A stretch of DNA of 14,518 nucleotides from an uncultured Bacilli bacterium (GTDB lineage Bacteria > Bacillota_I > Bacilli_A > RF39 > UBA660). Positions 1 to 6,825 of this stretch are shown here, in pieces. Numbering within the stretch: position 1 is the first letter of the stretch; each line of letters begins with the position of its first letter. The position numbers were made by a program, and so were the translations under genes. The stretch covers positions 1 through 14,518 of the forward strand of contig CALVPA010000073.1 of NCBI GenBank assembly GCA_944350395.1. Reading direction: 5' to 3'. Under the pieces are notes generated by a model, which was given only the letters and a program-made list of their open reading frames with translations, was not told the origin of the DNA and made no database searches.

Positions 1-495
1 ACCAGCTCCATGACATTCTGGACAATCTTCACTCACAGTCAAATCGATTTCTTTAGTAGTTCCAAATACTGCTTCCATAAAACTCAAGTTCATTTTTATG
101 AGTAAGTCATCGCCTTTAGAAGCTCTATTCTTTCTAGAACTCGAACTACTTCCAAATCCAAATCCACCCAAAAAGTCGCTAAATATGTCACTAAGGTCGA
201 TGTCATCAGCACTTTGAAAGCCTCCAAAGCCACCAAACCCTCCAAAACCAGAACCATTACCTGCTCCACCATTTTCGAAAGCAGCACTACCGAATTGATC
301 ATAAGTTTTACGTTTTTGCTCATCACCTAAAACAGAATAAGCTTCACCTATTTCTTTAAATTTTTCACTGGCACCTGGTTCTTTATTTAAATCGGGATGA
401 TATTTTTTAGCAAGTTTTCTATAAGCACTCTTTATCTCTGCATCACTTGCGTTTTTATCTACACCTAATACTTCATAATAATCTTTCTTTGCCAT
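1..495 (-). CDS. dnaJ: DnaJ (Hsp40) co-chaperone, N-terminal part (partial at the window edge)
   Basis: Reading the minus strand from the ATG at 495 gives 165 codons that run off the window at base 1. The start is MAKKDYYEVLGVDKNAS, a classic J-domain opening. The HPD motif (residues about 34-36), which stimulates the DnaK ATPase, is intact. A Gly/Phe-rich linker follows (about residues 78-120), and the visible part ends in the first zinc-centre repeat CPECHGAG, so this is a full type-I DnaJ rather than a J-domain-only protein. The start is supported by AGGAG about 10 bases upstream. It is the last visible gene of the hrcA-grpE-dnaK-dnaJ operon, 69 bases after dnaK, with a stem-loop in the gap. 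It delivers unfolded clients to DnaK in the cytoplasm. The client-binding and dimerisation domains lie outside the window. Confidence 0.97.
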   Translation of the reverse strand, partial: MAKKDYYEVLGVDKNASDAEIKSAYRKLAKKYHPDLNKEPGASEKFKEIGEAYSVLGDEQKRKTYDQFGSAAFENGGAGNGSGFGGFGGFGGFQSADDIDLSDIFSDFLGGFGFGSSSSSRKNRASKGDDLLIKMNLSFMEAVFGTTKEIDLTVSEDCPECHGAG

Positions 496-536
496 TAGTG
501 TTAACTCCTATCTAATCATATTTTTAACAAGAAATA

Positions 537-556
537 GGTTCTAATTTCTTAGAACC
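537..556 (-). promoter_or_regulatory. Stem-loop with GAAA tetraloop between dnaK and dnaJ
   Basis: The dnaK-dnaJ gap contains a perfect 8-bp inverted repeat. On the transcript it reads GGTTCTAA-GAAA-TTAGAACC. The loop is of GNRA type, which stabilises RNA hairpins. The downstream transcript is U-rich but has no continuous U run (TATTTCTTGTTAAAAA), so it is not a convincing intrinsic terminator. It could protect or process the dnaK mRNA end, or partly attenuate dnaJ. The structure is seen; the function is inferred. Confidence 0.55.
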
Positions 557-564
557 GGTTATCT

Positions 565-2391
565 TTATTTTTCTTCATACTTAGCTTCTTTTACATTATC
601 AGAACTGTCTGATTGAGAATTATTTGCGTTTGCTTCACTATTTGTTTGGTTAGCTTTAGCAGCTTCTTCATAGATTTTAGAAGATACAGATATTAACTTT
701 TCTTGAAGTTTATCTTTTTTAGATTTCATATCATCGATGTCGCTCTTTTCCATAGCGTCTTTTGTATCCTTTATCAAATCTTCTAACTCTTTTTTCTCAT
801 CGTCGCTGATCTTGTCTTTTAAATCAGATATAGTTCTTTCAGCTTGGAATACTACTTGGTCAGCTTCGTTCTTAGCATCAGCTTCTTGTTTCTTCTTTTC
901 ATCTGCTGCTTTATTAGCTTCTGCTTCTCTCATCATTCTATCGACTTCTTCATCGCTCAAGTTTGTGCTTGCAGTTATAGTGATAGACTGCTCTTTATTA
1001 GTACCTAAGTCTTTTGCTTTAACGTTTACTATACCGTTAGCATCGATATCGAATGTAACTTCGATTTGTGGTACACCACGTCTTGCAGGTAAGATGTTTC
1101 CAAGTTGGAAATTACCTAAAGTCTTGTTATCAGAAGCCATTGGTCTTTCACCTTGTAGTACGTGAATGTCGACAGCTGGTTGGTTATCTACAGCAGTAGA
1201 GAATATTTGTGATTTGCTTGCTGGTATTGTAGTATTTCTCGGAATAAGTACAGTCATGACATTACCCATAGTTTCGATACCAAGTGAAAGTGGTGTAACA
1301 TCTAGTAATACTAAGTCGTCTACTTCACCAGTAAGTACTCCACCTTGAATCGCAGCACCCATAGCTACTACTTCATCAGGGTTTACACTCTTATTAGGTT
1401 CTTTTCCTAGTTCATGTTTAACTAAATCTTGAATATAAGGAATTCTTGTAGATCCACCTACTAGTACGACTTGATCGATATCCTTAGCTTCCAATTTAGC
1501 ATCTTTAAGAGCCTTTCTAACTGGTTCTTTAGTAGACTCGAATAAATCATGACATAAGTCTTCGAATTTAGCACGAGTTAAGTCTAATTCTAAGTGTAAT
1601 GGACCATCAGATCCCTGAGATATGAATGGTAAACTGATGTGTGCAGTAGACATTCCACTCAAATCTTTCTTAGCTTTTTCTGCTGCATCTTTAAGTCTTT
1701 GCATTGCCATCTTGTCTTTAGATAAGTCGATGCCATTCTCTTTCTTAAAAGTATCTACTAAGTAATCCATGATTTTTTCATCGAAATCATCTCCACCTAA
1801 GTGGTTGTTACCACTAGTAGACTTAACTTCGAATACGCCGTCTCCAAGTTCTAGTATAGATACATCGAATGTACCTCCACCTAAGTCGTATACTAGAATA
1901 GTCTGTGCTTTTTCTTGTTTGTCGATACCATATGCTAAAGCTGCTGCTGTTGGTTCGTTTATAATACGTTCAACTTCGAGACCGGCAATTTTACCAGCAT
2001 TTTTAGTAGCTTGTCTTTGTGCATCGTTAAAGTATGCAGGAACAGTTATAACTGCTTTTGTTACAGTTTCTCCTAAATAACTTTCAGCATCTTTTTTAAG
2101 TTTCATAAGAATTTTAGCACTGATCTCTTCAGGAGTATACTTCTTTCCATCGATTTCGACTTTTTCAGAAGTACCCATCTTTCTCTTTATCGAATAAATA
2201 GTATTGTTAGGATTTGAGATAGCACCTCTCTTTGCAACTTCACCAACAGTTTCTTCTCCATTTTTAATCATTACGACTGAAGGAGTAGTTCTATTTCCTT
2301 CTGGATTAACTATTACGTGAGGTTCGCCGCCTTCCAATACTGATACACAACTGTTTGTTGTACCTAAATCTATACCTATAATTTTACTCAT
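565..2391 (-). CDS. dnaK: Molecular chaperone DnaK (Hsp70)
   Basis: ATP-driven cytoplasmic chaperone that binds exposed hydrophobic segments, with DnaJ loading clients and GrpE exchanging nucleotide. The 608 residues start at MSKIIGIDLGTTNS (phosphate-1 loop, residues 8-14). VPAYFNDAQRQATK lies at about 117-130, EPTAAALAYG at about 146-155 and the phosphate-2 loop DLGGGTFDVS at about 169-178. The interdomain linker and start of the substrate domain, LVLLDVTPLSLGIET, lies at about 360-374. A charged helical lid ends in AKYEEK. The length matches Gram-positive DnaK, which lacks the roughly 24-residue nucleotide-domain insertion of proteobacterial forms. An AGGTGAT ribosome-binding site precedes the ATG. 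It is third in the operon, 20 bases after grpE. No key residue appears to be missing. Confidence 0.99.
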   Translation of the reverse strand: MSKIIGIDLGTTNSCVSVLEGGEPHVIVNPEGNRTTPSVVMIKNGEETVGEVAKRGAISNPNNTIYSIKRKMGTSEKVEIDGKKYTPEEISAKILMKLKKDAESYLGETVTKAVITVPAYFNDAQRQATKNAGKIAGLEVERIINEPTAAALAYGIDKQEKAQTILVYDLGGGTFDVSILELGDGVFEVKSTSGNNHLGGDDFDEKIMDYLVDTFKKENGIDLSKDKMAMQRLKDAAEKAKKDLSGMSTAHISLPFISQGSDGPLHLELDLTRAKFEDLCHDLFESTKEPVRKALKDAKLEAKDIDQVVLVGGSTRIPYIQDLVKHELGKEPNKSVNPDEVVAMGAAIQGGVLTGEVDDLVLLDVTPLSLGIETMGNVMTVLIPRNTTIPASKSQIFSTAVDNQPAVDIHVLQGERPMASDNKTLGNFQLGNILPARRGVPQIEVTFDIDANGIVNVKAKDLGTNKEQSITITASTNLSDEEVDRMMREAEANKAADEKKKQEADAKNEADQVVFQAERTISDLKDKISDDEKKELEDLIKDTKDAMEKSDIDDMKSKKDKLQEKLISVSSKIYEEAAKANQTNSEANANNSQSDSSDNVKEAKYEEK

Positions 2392-2411
2392 AATTTATCA
2401 CCTTTCATTCA

Positions 2412-2957
2412 TTAATCGTTTATTTTGACCATTGCAGGTCTTAAAATTTTGTCTTTATACATATAACCTTTTTGGAGAACTTCTACGACTACGTGAGGTT
2501 CTCTGTCTTCATAATGCTCTACTAATATAGCTTCGCTAGTCTTAGGGTCGAACGGTTTATCGTATACGTCTATTTCTACTACTTCGTTCGCCCTCAGAAT
2601 TTCCAGCATATTAGTGTACATCATCTTAAAACCTTCCAAAAACTTACTTACTTCATCTGTAAGATCTTGATCATCCATCTTAATCGCTCTTTCGAAGTTA
2701 TCGACTACGCCTACAAATTTGAGAAGTAAGTCTTCATTGCAGTACTTAAGCCTTAAAGAAGTCTCTTCTTCTTTTCTTCTTTTGAAGTTTATGACTTCAG
2801 CTTGAGCTCTAGCACATCTATCTGTCATCTCAGCAAGTTTTTGAGTTAGTTCTTCTACCTCTTTATTCTTCTTTACTTTTTTTTCGTGTCCCTTTTCTTC
2901 TTTTGCCTCTTTTTTTTCTTCTTTTATTTCTTCTTTTAATGTTTCACTTGTTTCCAA
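2412..2957 (-). CDS. grpE: Nucleotide exchange factor GrpE
   Basis: GrpE dimers open the DnaK nucleotide cleft to release ADP. The order is a Lys/Glu-rich disordered N-terminus (about the first 35 residues), a long coiled-coil helix (about 35-75), then the helical bundle and C-terminal beta domain with the family signature GYMYKDKILRPAMVKI at the very end. The total of about 181-184 residues is typical. Start choice: the frame is open to a GTG at 2966 that overlaps the hrcA TGA as GTGA, but the only strong Shine-Dalgarno (GAGAGGTGAGG) runs into that GTG and leaves it no spacing. The TTG at 2957 lies 3-7 bases behind the same signal and is preferred here. Either start keeps every conserved element. 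Translation is probably coupled to the end of hrcA. Confidence 0.95.
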   Translation of the reverse strand: METSETLKEEIKEEKKEAKEEKGHEKKVKKNKEVEELTQKLAEMTDRCARAQAEVINFKRRKEEETSLRLKYCNEDLLLKFVGVVDNFERAIKMDDQDLTDEVSKFLEGFKMMYTNMLEILRANEVVEIDVYDKPFDPKTSEAILVEHYEDREPHVVVEVLQKGYMYKDKILRPAMVKIND

Positions 2958-2962
2958 ATGCC

Positions 2963-3952
2963 TCACCTCTCTATTTGATTTTTAAGAAAGTTTAGAAGTG
3001 TTACGACTTTGTCATATTCCATTCTCGTTGGACCTATGATTGCAATCGTTCCCTCTTCTCCGTTCGCATGATAATTTGTTTTCACGACAGTGACGTCATC
3101 ATCGAATTCGCTCTCTTCACCGATATATATATTGACACCATCGTCGTTAGTTTCGATTCTTTTGACCATCTCATAATCTTCCAATTTTTCCATTATGTTT
3201 TTGATCTTATCGACTTCTGAAAATTCTGGTTGATTAAGCATGTTTGTCCTACCTCCAAAGAATACATTACTGTTTCTTTCAGAGAATTCGTTAAACACAT
3301 TTTGAAACATGTTGTAAACACTTTCATATTGCTTTATTATTGTTGCTATTCGAGGTTTGATTTCAAATTCCATCTTAGAGTTTACTTCTCCAATAGGCGT
3401 ACCTATCAAATATTTGTTTATGATCTCACTAGTCTTAACAATCTCTTTTACATCTACTCCATCAGGAATTAATACCTGTTTGTTCTCTACGTGGCCATTA
3501 CTTACCACTACTAGAGCGACAACCTTTTTATCGTCTATCGGAATGATGTTTAATTGTTTTAATGTGTTAGAGTCGCTTTCTTTACCGAGTACGATGCTCG
3601 TATAGTTAGTAAGTTCACATATTATTTCCATGCACTCTTTTATGGCATCGCTCAGGACTAATTCGTTGTTAGAGAAAATCGTCTGTAGTTTGAGCATCTC
3701 TTCTCCATTTAATTCTTTAGGTTTCATTATATAGTCGACATAATATTTATAACCTTTAGAACTGGGAATTCGCCCACTAGAAGTATGTGTCTTTTCTAAG
3801 TATCCCTTTTCTTCTAAGACACTCATCTCGTTTCTAATGGTTGCACTCGAAACTTTTAGTTTATCGACTAGCGCTTTAGACCCAACTGGTTTAGCATCTT
3901 TGATGTAAGACTCGACTATTTCTTTTAGAAGTCTATTTTGTCTTTCATTCAT
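2963..3952 (-). CDS. hrcA: Heat-inducible transcription repressor HrcA
   Basis: HrcA binds CIRCE operators and represses class-I heat-shock genes. GroEL normally helps keep it active. The 329 residues contain an N-terminal winged helix-turn-helix (about 1-75: VSSATIRNEMSVLEEKGYLE followed by the family-specific TSSGRIPSSKGYKYYVDYIM). A GAF-like central region follows, and the C-terminal segment GTIAIIGPTRMEY lies near 301-313. All are canonical, and the length is slightly below the B. subtilis protein. The ATG at 3952 has GAGGTGAGG just upstream. It is the first gene of the operon, directly behind two CIRCE sites and a strong promoter, so it almost certainly represses itself. Its TGA stop abuts or overlaps the grpE start. 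Confidence 0.98.
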   Translation of the reverse strand: MNERQNRLLKEIVESYIKDAKPVGSKALVDKLKVSSATIRNEMSVLEEKGYLEKTHTSSGRIPSSKGYKYYVDYIMKPKELNGEEMLKLQTIFSNNELVLSDAIKECMEIICELTNYTSIVLGKESDSNTLKQLNIIPIDDKKVVALVVVSNGHVENKQVLIPDGVDVKEIVKTSEIINKYLIGTPIGEVNSKMEFEIKPRIATIIKQYESVYNMFQNVFNEFSERNSNVFFGGRTNMLNQPEFSEVDKIKNIMEKLEDYEMVKRIETNDDGVNIYIGEESEFDDDVTVVKTNYHANGEEGTIAIIGPTRMEYDKVVTLLNFLKNQIER

Positions 3953-3964
3953 AACCTCACCTCA

Positions 3965-3991
3965 TTAGCACTCCAAATTTATCAGTGCTAA
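3965..3991 (-). promoter_or_regulatory. CIRCE operator 1 (HrcA-binding site)
   Basis: The consensus is TTAGCACTC-N9-GAGTGCTAA. On the plus strand this site reads TTAGCACTC, nine bases, then CAGTGCTAA: 17 of 18 consensus positions. It covers the predicted transcription start (about 3989) and ends 12 bases before the hrcA ATG, next to the ribosome-binding site. HrcA bound here would block initiation. The inverted repeat would also be in the mRNA leader. Confidence 0.95.
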
Positions 3992-3995
3992 AACA

Positions 3996-4024
3996 ATTAT
4001 ATGCTTTTAATTAGCACTTGTCAA
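3996..4024 (-). promoter_or_regulatory. Sigma-A promoter of the hrcA-grpE-dnaK-dnaJ operon
   Basis: On the minus strand the -35 box is TTGACA (4024 to 4019), the spacer is exactly 17 bases and the -10 box is TATAAT (4001 to 3996). This is a perfect consensus match. The predicted start is near 3989, inside CIRCE operator 1. The -35 half lies inside CIRCE operator 2. A maximally strong vegetative promoter held down by HrcA is the standard class-I heat-shock design. Confidence 0.93.
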
Positions 4025-4037
4025 CTAAAAATGCTAA
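4011..4037 (-). promoter_or_regulatory. CIRCE operator 2 (degenerate second copy)
   Basis: A second inverted repeat on the same spacing: TTAGCACTT, nine bases, then AAATGCTAA, matching 15 of 18 consensus positions. It overlaps the -35 box of the operon promoter. Its centre is 46 bases from that of operator 1. With one site at -35 and one at +1, bound HrcA dimers would enclose the RNA polymerase site. The match is clear; occupancy by HrcA is inferred. Confidence 0.8.
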
Positions 4038-4043
4038 TTTTTT

Positions 4044-4463
4044 TTAAAATTTTATTCTTTCATTGACAAAACTTCTCTTAATGATGTAATTTCCGTCTCT
4101 ATCTTTGTCGTGGTCGTGTTCTCTTTCAAATGAAAGTAAAATATCTCGAATTCTTTTTAAATTTCTTATTTCTAATTTCTTTCGCTTGTTTTCATCTATC
4201 ATTGCATCTGTTATATCTATAAATGCATCTCTATCGATACGCTCTATGATGTGCAAGTATGCATGGGACGTCGACTGTTTAAGAACTGCACCATTCCAAA
4301 AAAGGTATCCTTCGCCTAATCCAAATTCCTTACATTGTCTTTTTGGCACTACTAAATGATGAAAACTTAGCTCCTTATTTCTTTGAAAGATATATCCCAT
4401 GAAATCATATCCCAATTTGTTTATTTCATATATCTTTATCATCTCTTTGGTTACATTTCTCAT
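4044..4463 (-). CDS. Small protein with HNH-nuclease-like His/Asn pattern, function unknown
   Basis: This 139-residue soluble, highly charged protein has no signal peptide or membrane segment. Residues 33-71 carry SFHHLVVPKR, then FWNGAVL, then TSHAYLHIIE. The spacing of H35/H36, N57 and H67/H71 resembles the beta-beta-alpha-metal core of HNH endonucleases (HHxxP, Asn-Leu, His-x3-His). It lacks the Cys pairs of many HNH zinc knuckles. The C-terminal third is a basic/acidic helix (ENKRKKLEIRNLKRIRDILL) and a DHDKDRDG stretch. AAGGAG sits about 7 bases before the ATG. It lies upstream of the heat-shock promoter on the same strand with no clear terminator between, so read-through is possible. 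The gene looks real. The nuclease-like fold is an inference from motif spacing and may be degenerate; I do not recognise a named family. Confidence 0.8.
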   Translation of the reverse strand: MRNVTKEMIKIYEINKLGYDFMGYIFQRNKELSFHHLVVPKRQCKEFGLGEGYLFWNGAVLKQSTSHAYLHIIERIDRDAFIDITDAMIDENKRKKLEIRNLKRIRDILLSFEREHDHDKDRDGNYIIKRSFVNERIKF

Positions 4464-4560
4464 AATACTGCTCCTTAATAATGACTATAAATAGAAAAAA
4501 CGTATGATATTAATATATAATATATATTAGGTAAAATAAACTATTTTTTTAATAATAAAG

Positions 4561-4836
4561 CTATTTTATGATAACTCTAGACCTGTGACTAGAATTATAT
4601 CTGCTTTCAAAATCGTGAAAATGGTCTAATCCTGCTCCGTTTGTATTTATAACTAAATTATCTATATCATATGTACCCATTATATTGTTCACCCTATCCT
4701 CCATTTGATTTACTAAACTCTCTGTTATATTCTCTCGCATGTACACATAAAGCGTATTTTTTCTATATATAATGTTCATACTCATCACCAGAATTATAAT
4801 AACAAAAAAAAACATTTGCCGATATACATTCGACAA
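4561..4836 (-). CDS. Putative short single-pass membrane protein (doubtful)
   Basis: The open frame of 91 codons begins with a TTG at 4836, 10 bases after the HelD stop. It encodes a hydrophobic segment (residues 8-24, MFFFVIIILVMSMNIIY) and a polar tail with VNQMEDRVNNIMGTYDIDN and GLDHFHDFESRY. The frame is on the operon strand and its codons look like those of its neighbours, which favours a real gene. There is no convincing Shine-Dalgarno before the TTG. The next starts are ATGs at 4815 (codon 8) and at codons 18 and 20, the last two behind a weak GGTGATGA. If translation begins at codon 20 the membrane segment is lost. I do not recognise it. Confidence 0.4.
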   Translation of the reverse strand: MSNVYRQMFFFVIIILVMSMNIIYRKNTLYVYMRENITESLVNQMEDRVNNIMGTYDIDNLVINTNGAGLDHFHDFESRYNSSHRSRVIIK

Positions 4837-4846
4837 ACGATGTCAT

Positions 4847-6814
4847 TTATTTTTGATTATAAACTATTAAAGAGTGCTGTGCTCTAGTTGTGACCACATA
4901 AAAAAGGTTCTTTTCGTTTTTATTATACGGATTATCTATACTAGTATACGCGATAACTCCATCGAATTCCAATCCTTTAGATAGATAAGATGGTATTATT
5001 AGTAACTTCTTGTGCTCAACTAAATCTTCGAATAATCTATTTAACTTGTTAGTTTCTTCTTTTGTTTTGGTAATTATTGCAAATCTTTTAAGTCCAATTT
5101 TTTTGAAATATTCGATATCGCCTTTTATATCGCTTACAATTTCTTTTTCTTTTTTCTTTATTACTTCATTTCCACTATATTTTCTTATAGATTTTATGTT
5201 ATTTAAACCTAGTATTTTATTTGTATAATCAATGATTTCTGCACTAGACCTATAAGTTTTATCTAATACTTTATACTTGCTATTTTTAAATACTTCTTTT
5301 AAATCTTCTAAACTGTTATATTTGACATACGGATTTATAATCTGATTCCTATCTCCTAACAAAGTAAATATAGCCCCTTTAAATATTTTTTTAATTAGTT
5401 CATACTGCAAAAGAGAATAATCTTGTGCTTCATCTATCACGACATATTTAATCTTGCTAACTATAGGATAACCGATTATTTCGAAATATAGATATAGTAT
5501 TCCAAATATGTCTTCGTAATGTATTTTTTCTAAGTCTACTTCTCCTTTACTTAAGCTTTTGTACTGATTAGAAGAGATTAATTTTTCATATATCTTTATA
5601 GGATCGTCCTCTATTTTGAGCATCTTTCTGATTACTAAGGTCATTTTACTCACATTTTTATCTTCGTCTATTTCAAATTTATCACATAACTTCACCGCAA
5701 TGTAATTTATTCTATCGGCAAGCGATAATCTCTTAGTTTTAGAGTGCAAGTACTCGTTTAATTCATCACTCGTGACAAATAGTTTTTTTAGGCCTATTTT
5801 TTTACCAAATGAGAGGTTATCAATGTATTCTTTCAGGTATTCGTCCATAAGTTTTTTATATCTAGTTGACAATTTATAGCATACTAATTCATCATCGTTA
5901 GATTTTTCATAACTTCTTTCGATAAATTCTGTCAAAGATTCTATTTCTACTCCTTTTATAAATGATTTAGCAAATCCTTCAAAAGTAGTCGTTAGTGCAT
6001 TATCTTCTCCCAATTCCGGTAGAACTGTAGAAATGTATTCGGTAAACATATTGTTGGGTGAAAATATAAGAATGTTATTCGAAGTAAGATCTGGTTCTCT
6101 ATATAAAAGATATGCAATCCTGTGCATGGCGACTGATGTCTTTCCACTTCCAGCAATTCCTTCGATGATTAGGTCATCATTGCCAGCATATCTTATGACT
6201 TCGTTTTGTTCTTTTTGAATAGTGTTAACTATGTTTCTCATGTATTCGTCACTATTCGAAAGAAGTACTTGTTGGAGCATCTCATCGTCGATATTCATAT
6301 TATTATCAAAACATTCGATTAATTTCCCCATTTCTATTTTAAACTGTCTTCGCTTGGTGATTTCACCATTTACAGTGCCGTCTGGCGTAACAAAAGATGC
6401 TAGCCCAATTTCATAATTATAGTATAGATTTGCGATCGGACTTCTCCAGTCGTATACATAGTTTTTGTCATCTTTTCTAACTTCTGTAAGACCAAAATAA
6501 AGTGATTCACTTTTTTCAGTTTTAAAATCTATTCTTCCAAAGTACGGACTTTCTAAACTTCTATAAAGTTTAGAGACTTTTAAAATAGAATCGTTTACTA
6601 TAGATACATGTAAATCTTCTTCATCCATAGTACTGTACATCTCAGTTTCACTATATTCGTTTAAATGTTCCCACAAGAACCTTTTACTAACGTAAGATAA
6701 TTCTTTTGATTCTTGAATTCCAGCACTTTTTTCATCTATTAAACTTCTAATAACATTTTTAGTTTTTTCTAAATATTCTTTTTCTAGAATTAATTCTTCA
6801 CTACTTATATTCAT
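4847..6814 (-). CDS. HelD-type superfamily-1 (UvrD/Rep-like) helicase, RNA polymerase-associated
   Basis: This 655-residue protein has the SF1A motifs in order: Q-motif region TIQKEQNEVIR (198-208), Walker A EGIAGSGKTS (218-227), Walker B VVIDEAQD (458-465), motif III GDRNQI (487-492), motif IV KTYRSS (519-524), motif V LSKGLEFDGV (611-620) and motif VI FYVVTTRAQH (638-647). About 210 N-terminal residues before Walker A, starting with a predicted coiled-coil arm (6-50), and a long insert between Walker A and B fit HelD rather than UvrD/PcrA. B. subtilis HelD frees stalled RNA polymerase from nucleic acid by ATP-driven remodelling. This protein is shorter than that 774-residue protein. GAAAGGA precedes the ATG. 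It lies 11 bases behind priA, so the two are co-transcribed. The exact substrate here is inferred from the family. Confidence 0.88.
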   Translation of the reverse strand: MNISSEELILEKEYLEKTKNVIRSLIDEKSAGIQESKELSYVSKRFLWEHLNEYSETEMYSTMDEEDLHVSIVNDSILKVSKLYRSLESPYFGRIDFKTEKSESLYFGLTEVRKDDKNYVYDWRSPIANLYYNYEIGLASFVTPDGTVNGEITKRRQFKIEMGKLIECFDNNMNIDDEMLQQVLLSNSDEYMRNIVNTIQKEQNEVIRYAGNDDLIIEGIAGSGKTSVAMHRIAYLLYREPDLTSNNILIFSPNNMFTEYISTVLPELGEDNALTTTFEGFAKSFIKGVEIESLTEFIERSYEKSNDDELVCYKLSTRYKKLMDEYLKEYIDNLSFGKKIGLKKLFVTSDELNEYLHSKTKRLSLADRINYIAVKLCDKFEIDEDKNVSKMTLVIRKMLKIEDDPIKIYEKLISSNQYKSLSKGEVDLEKIHYEDIFGILYLYFEIIGYPIVSKIKYVVIDEAQDYSLLQYELIKKIFKGAIFTLLGDRNQIINPYVKYNSLEDLKEVFKNSKYKVLDKTYRSSAEIIDYTNKILGLNNIKSIRKYSGNEVIKKKEKEIVSDIKGDIEYFKKIGLKRFAIITKTKEETNKLNRLFEDLVEHKKLLIIPSYLSKGLEFDGVIAYTSIDNPYNKNEKNLFYVVTTRAQHSLIVYNQK

Positions 6815-6825
6815 ATTTTTCCTTT

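Noticed and set aside
737..2080. Long plus-strand open frames opposite dnaK
   Set aside because: They are Ser-rich mirror frames of a strongly conserved gene, with no ribosome-binding sites.
4511..4529. Perfect 9-bp AT palindrome (TAATATATA-A-TATATATTA) as terminator or operator
   Set aside because: It contains only A and T in an AT-rich gap, has no adjacent T-run on the transcribed strand, and can arise by chance.
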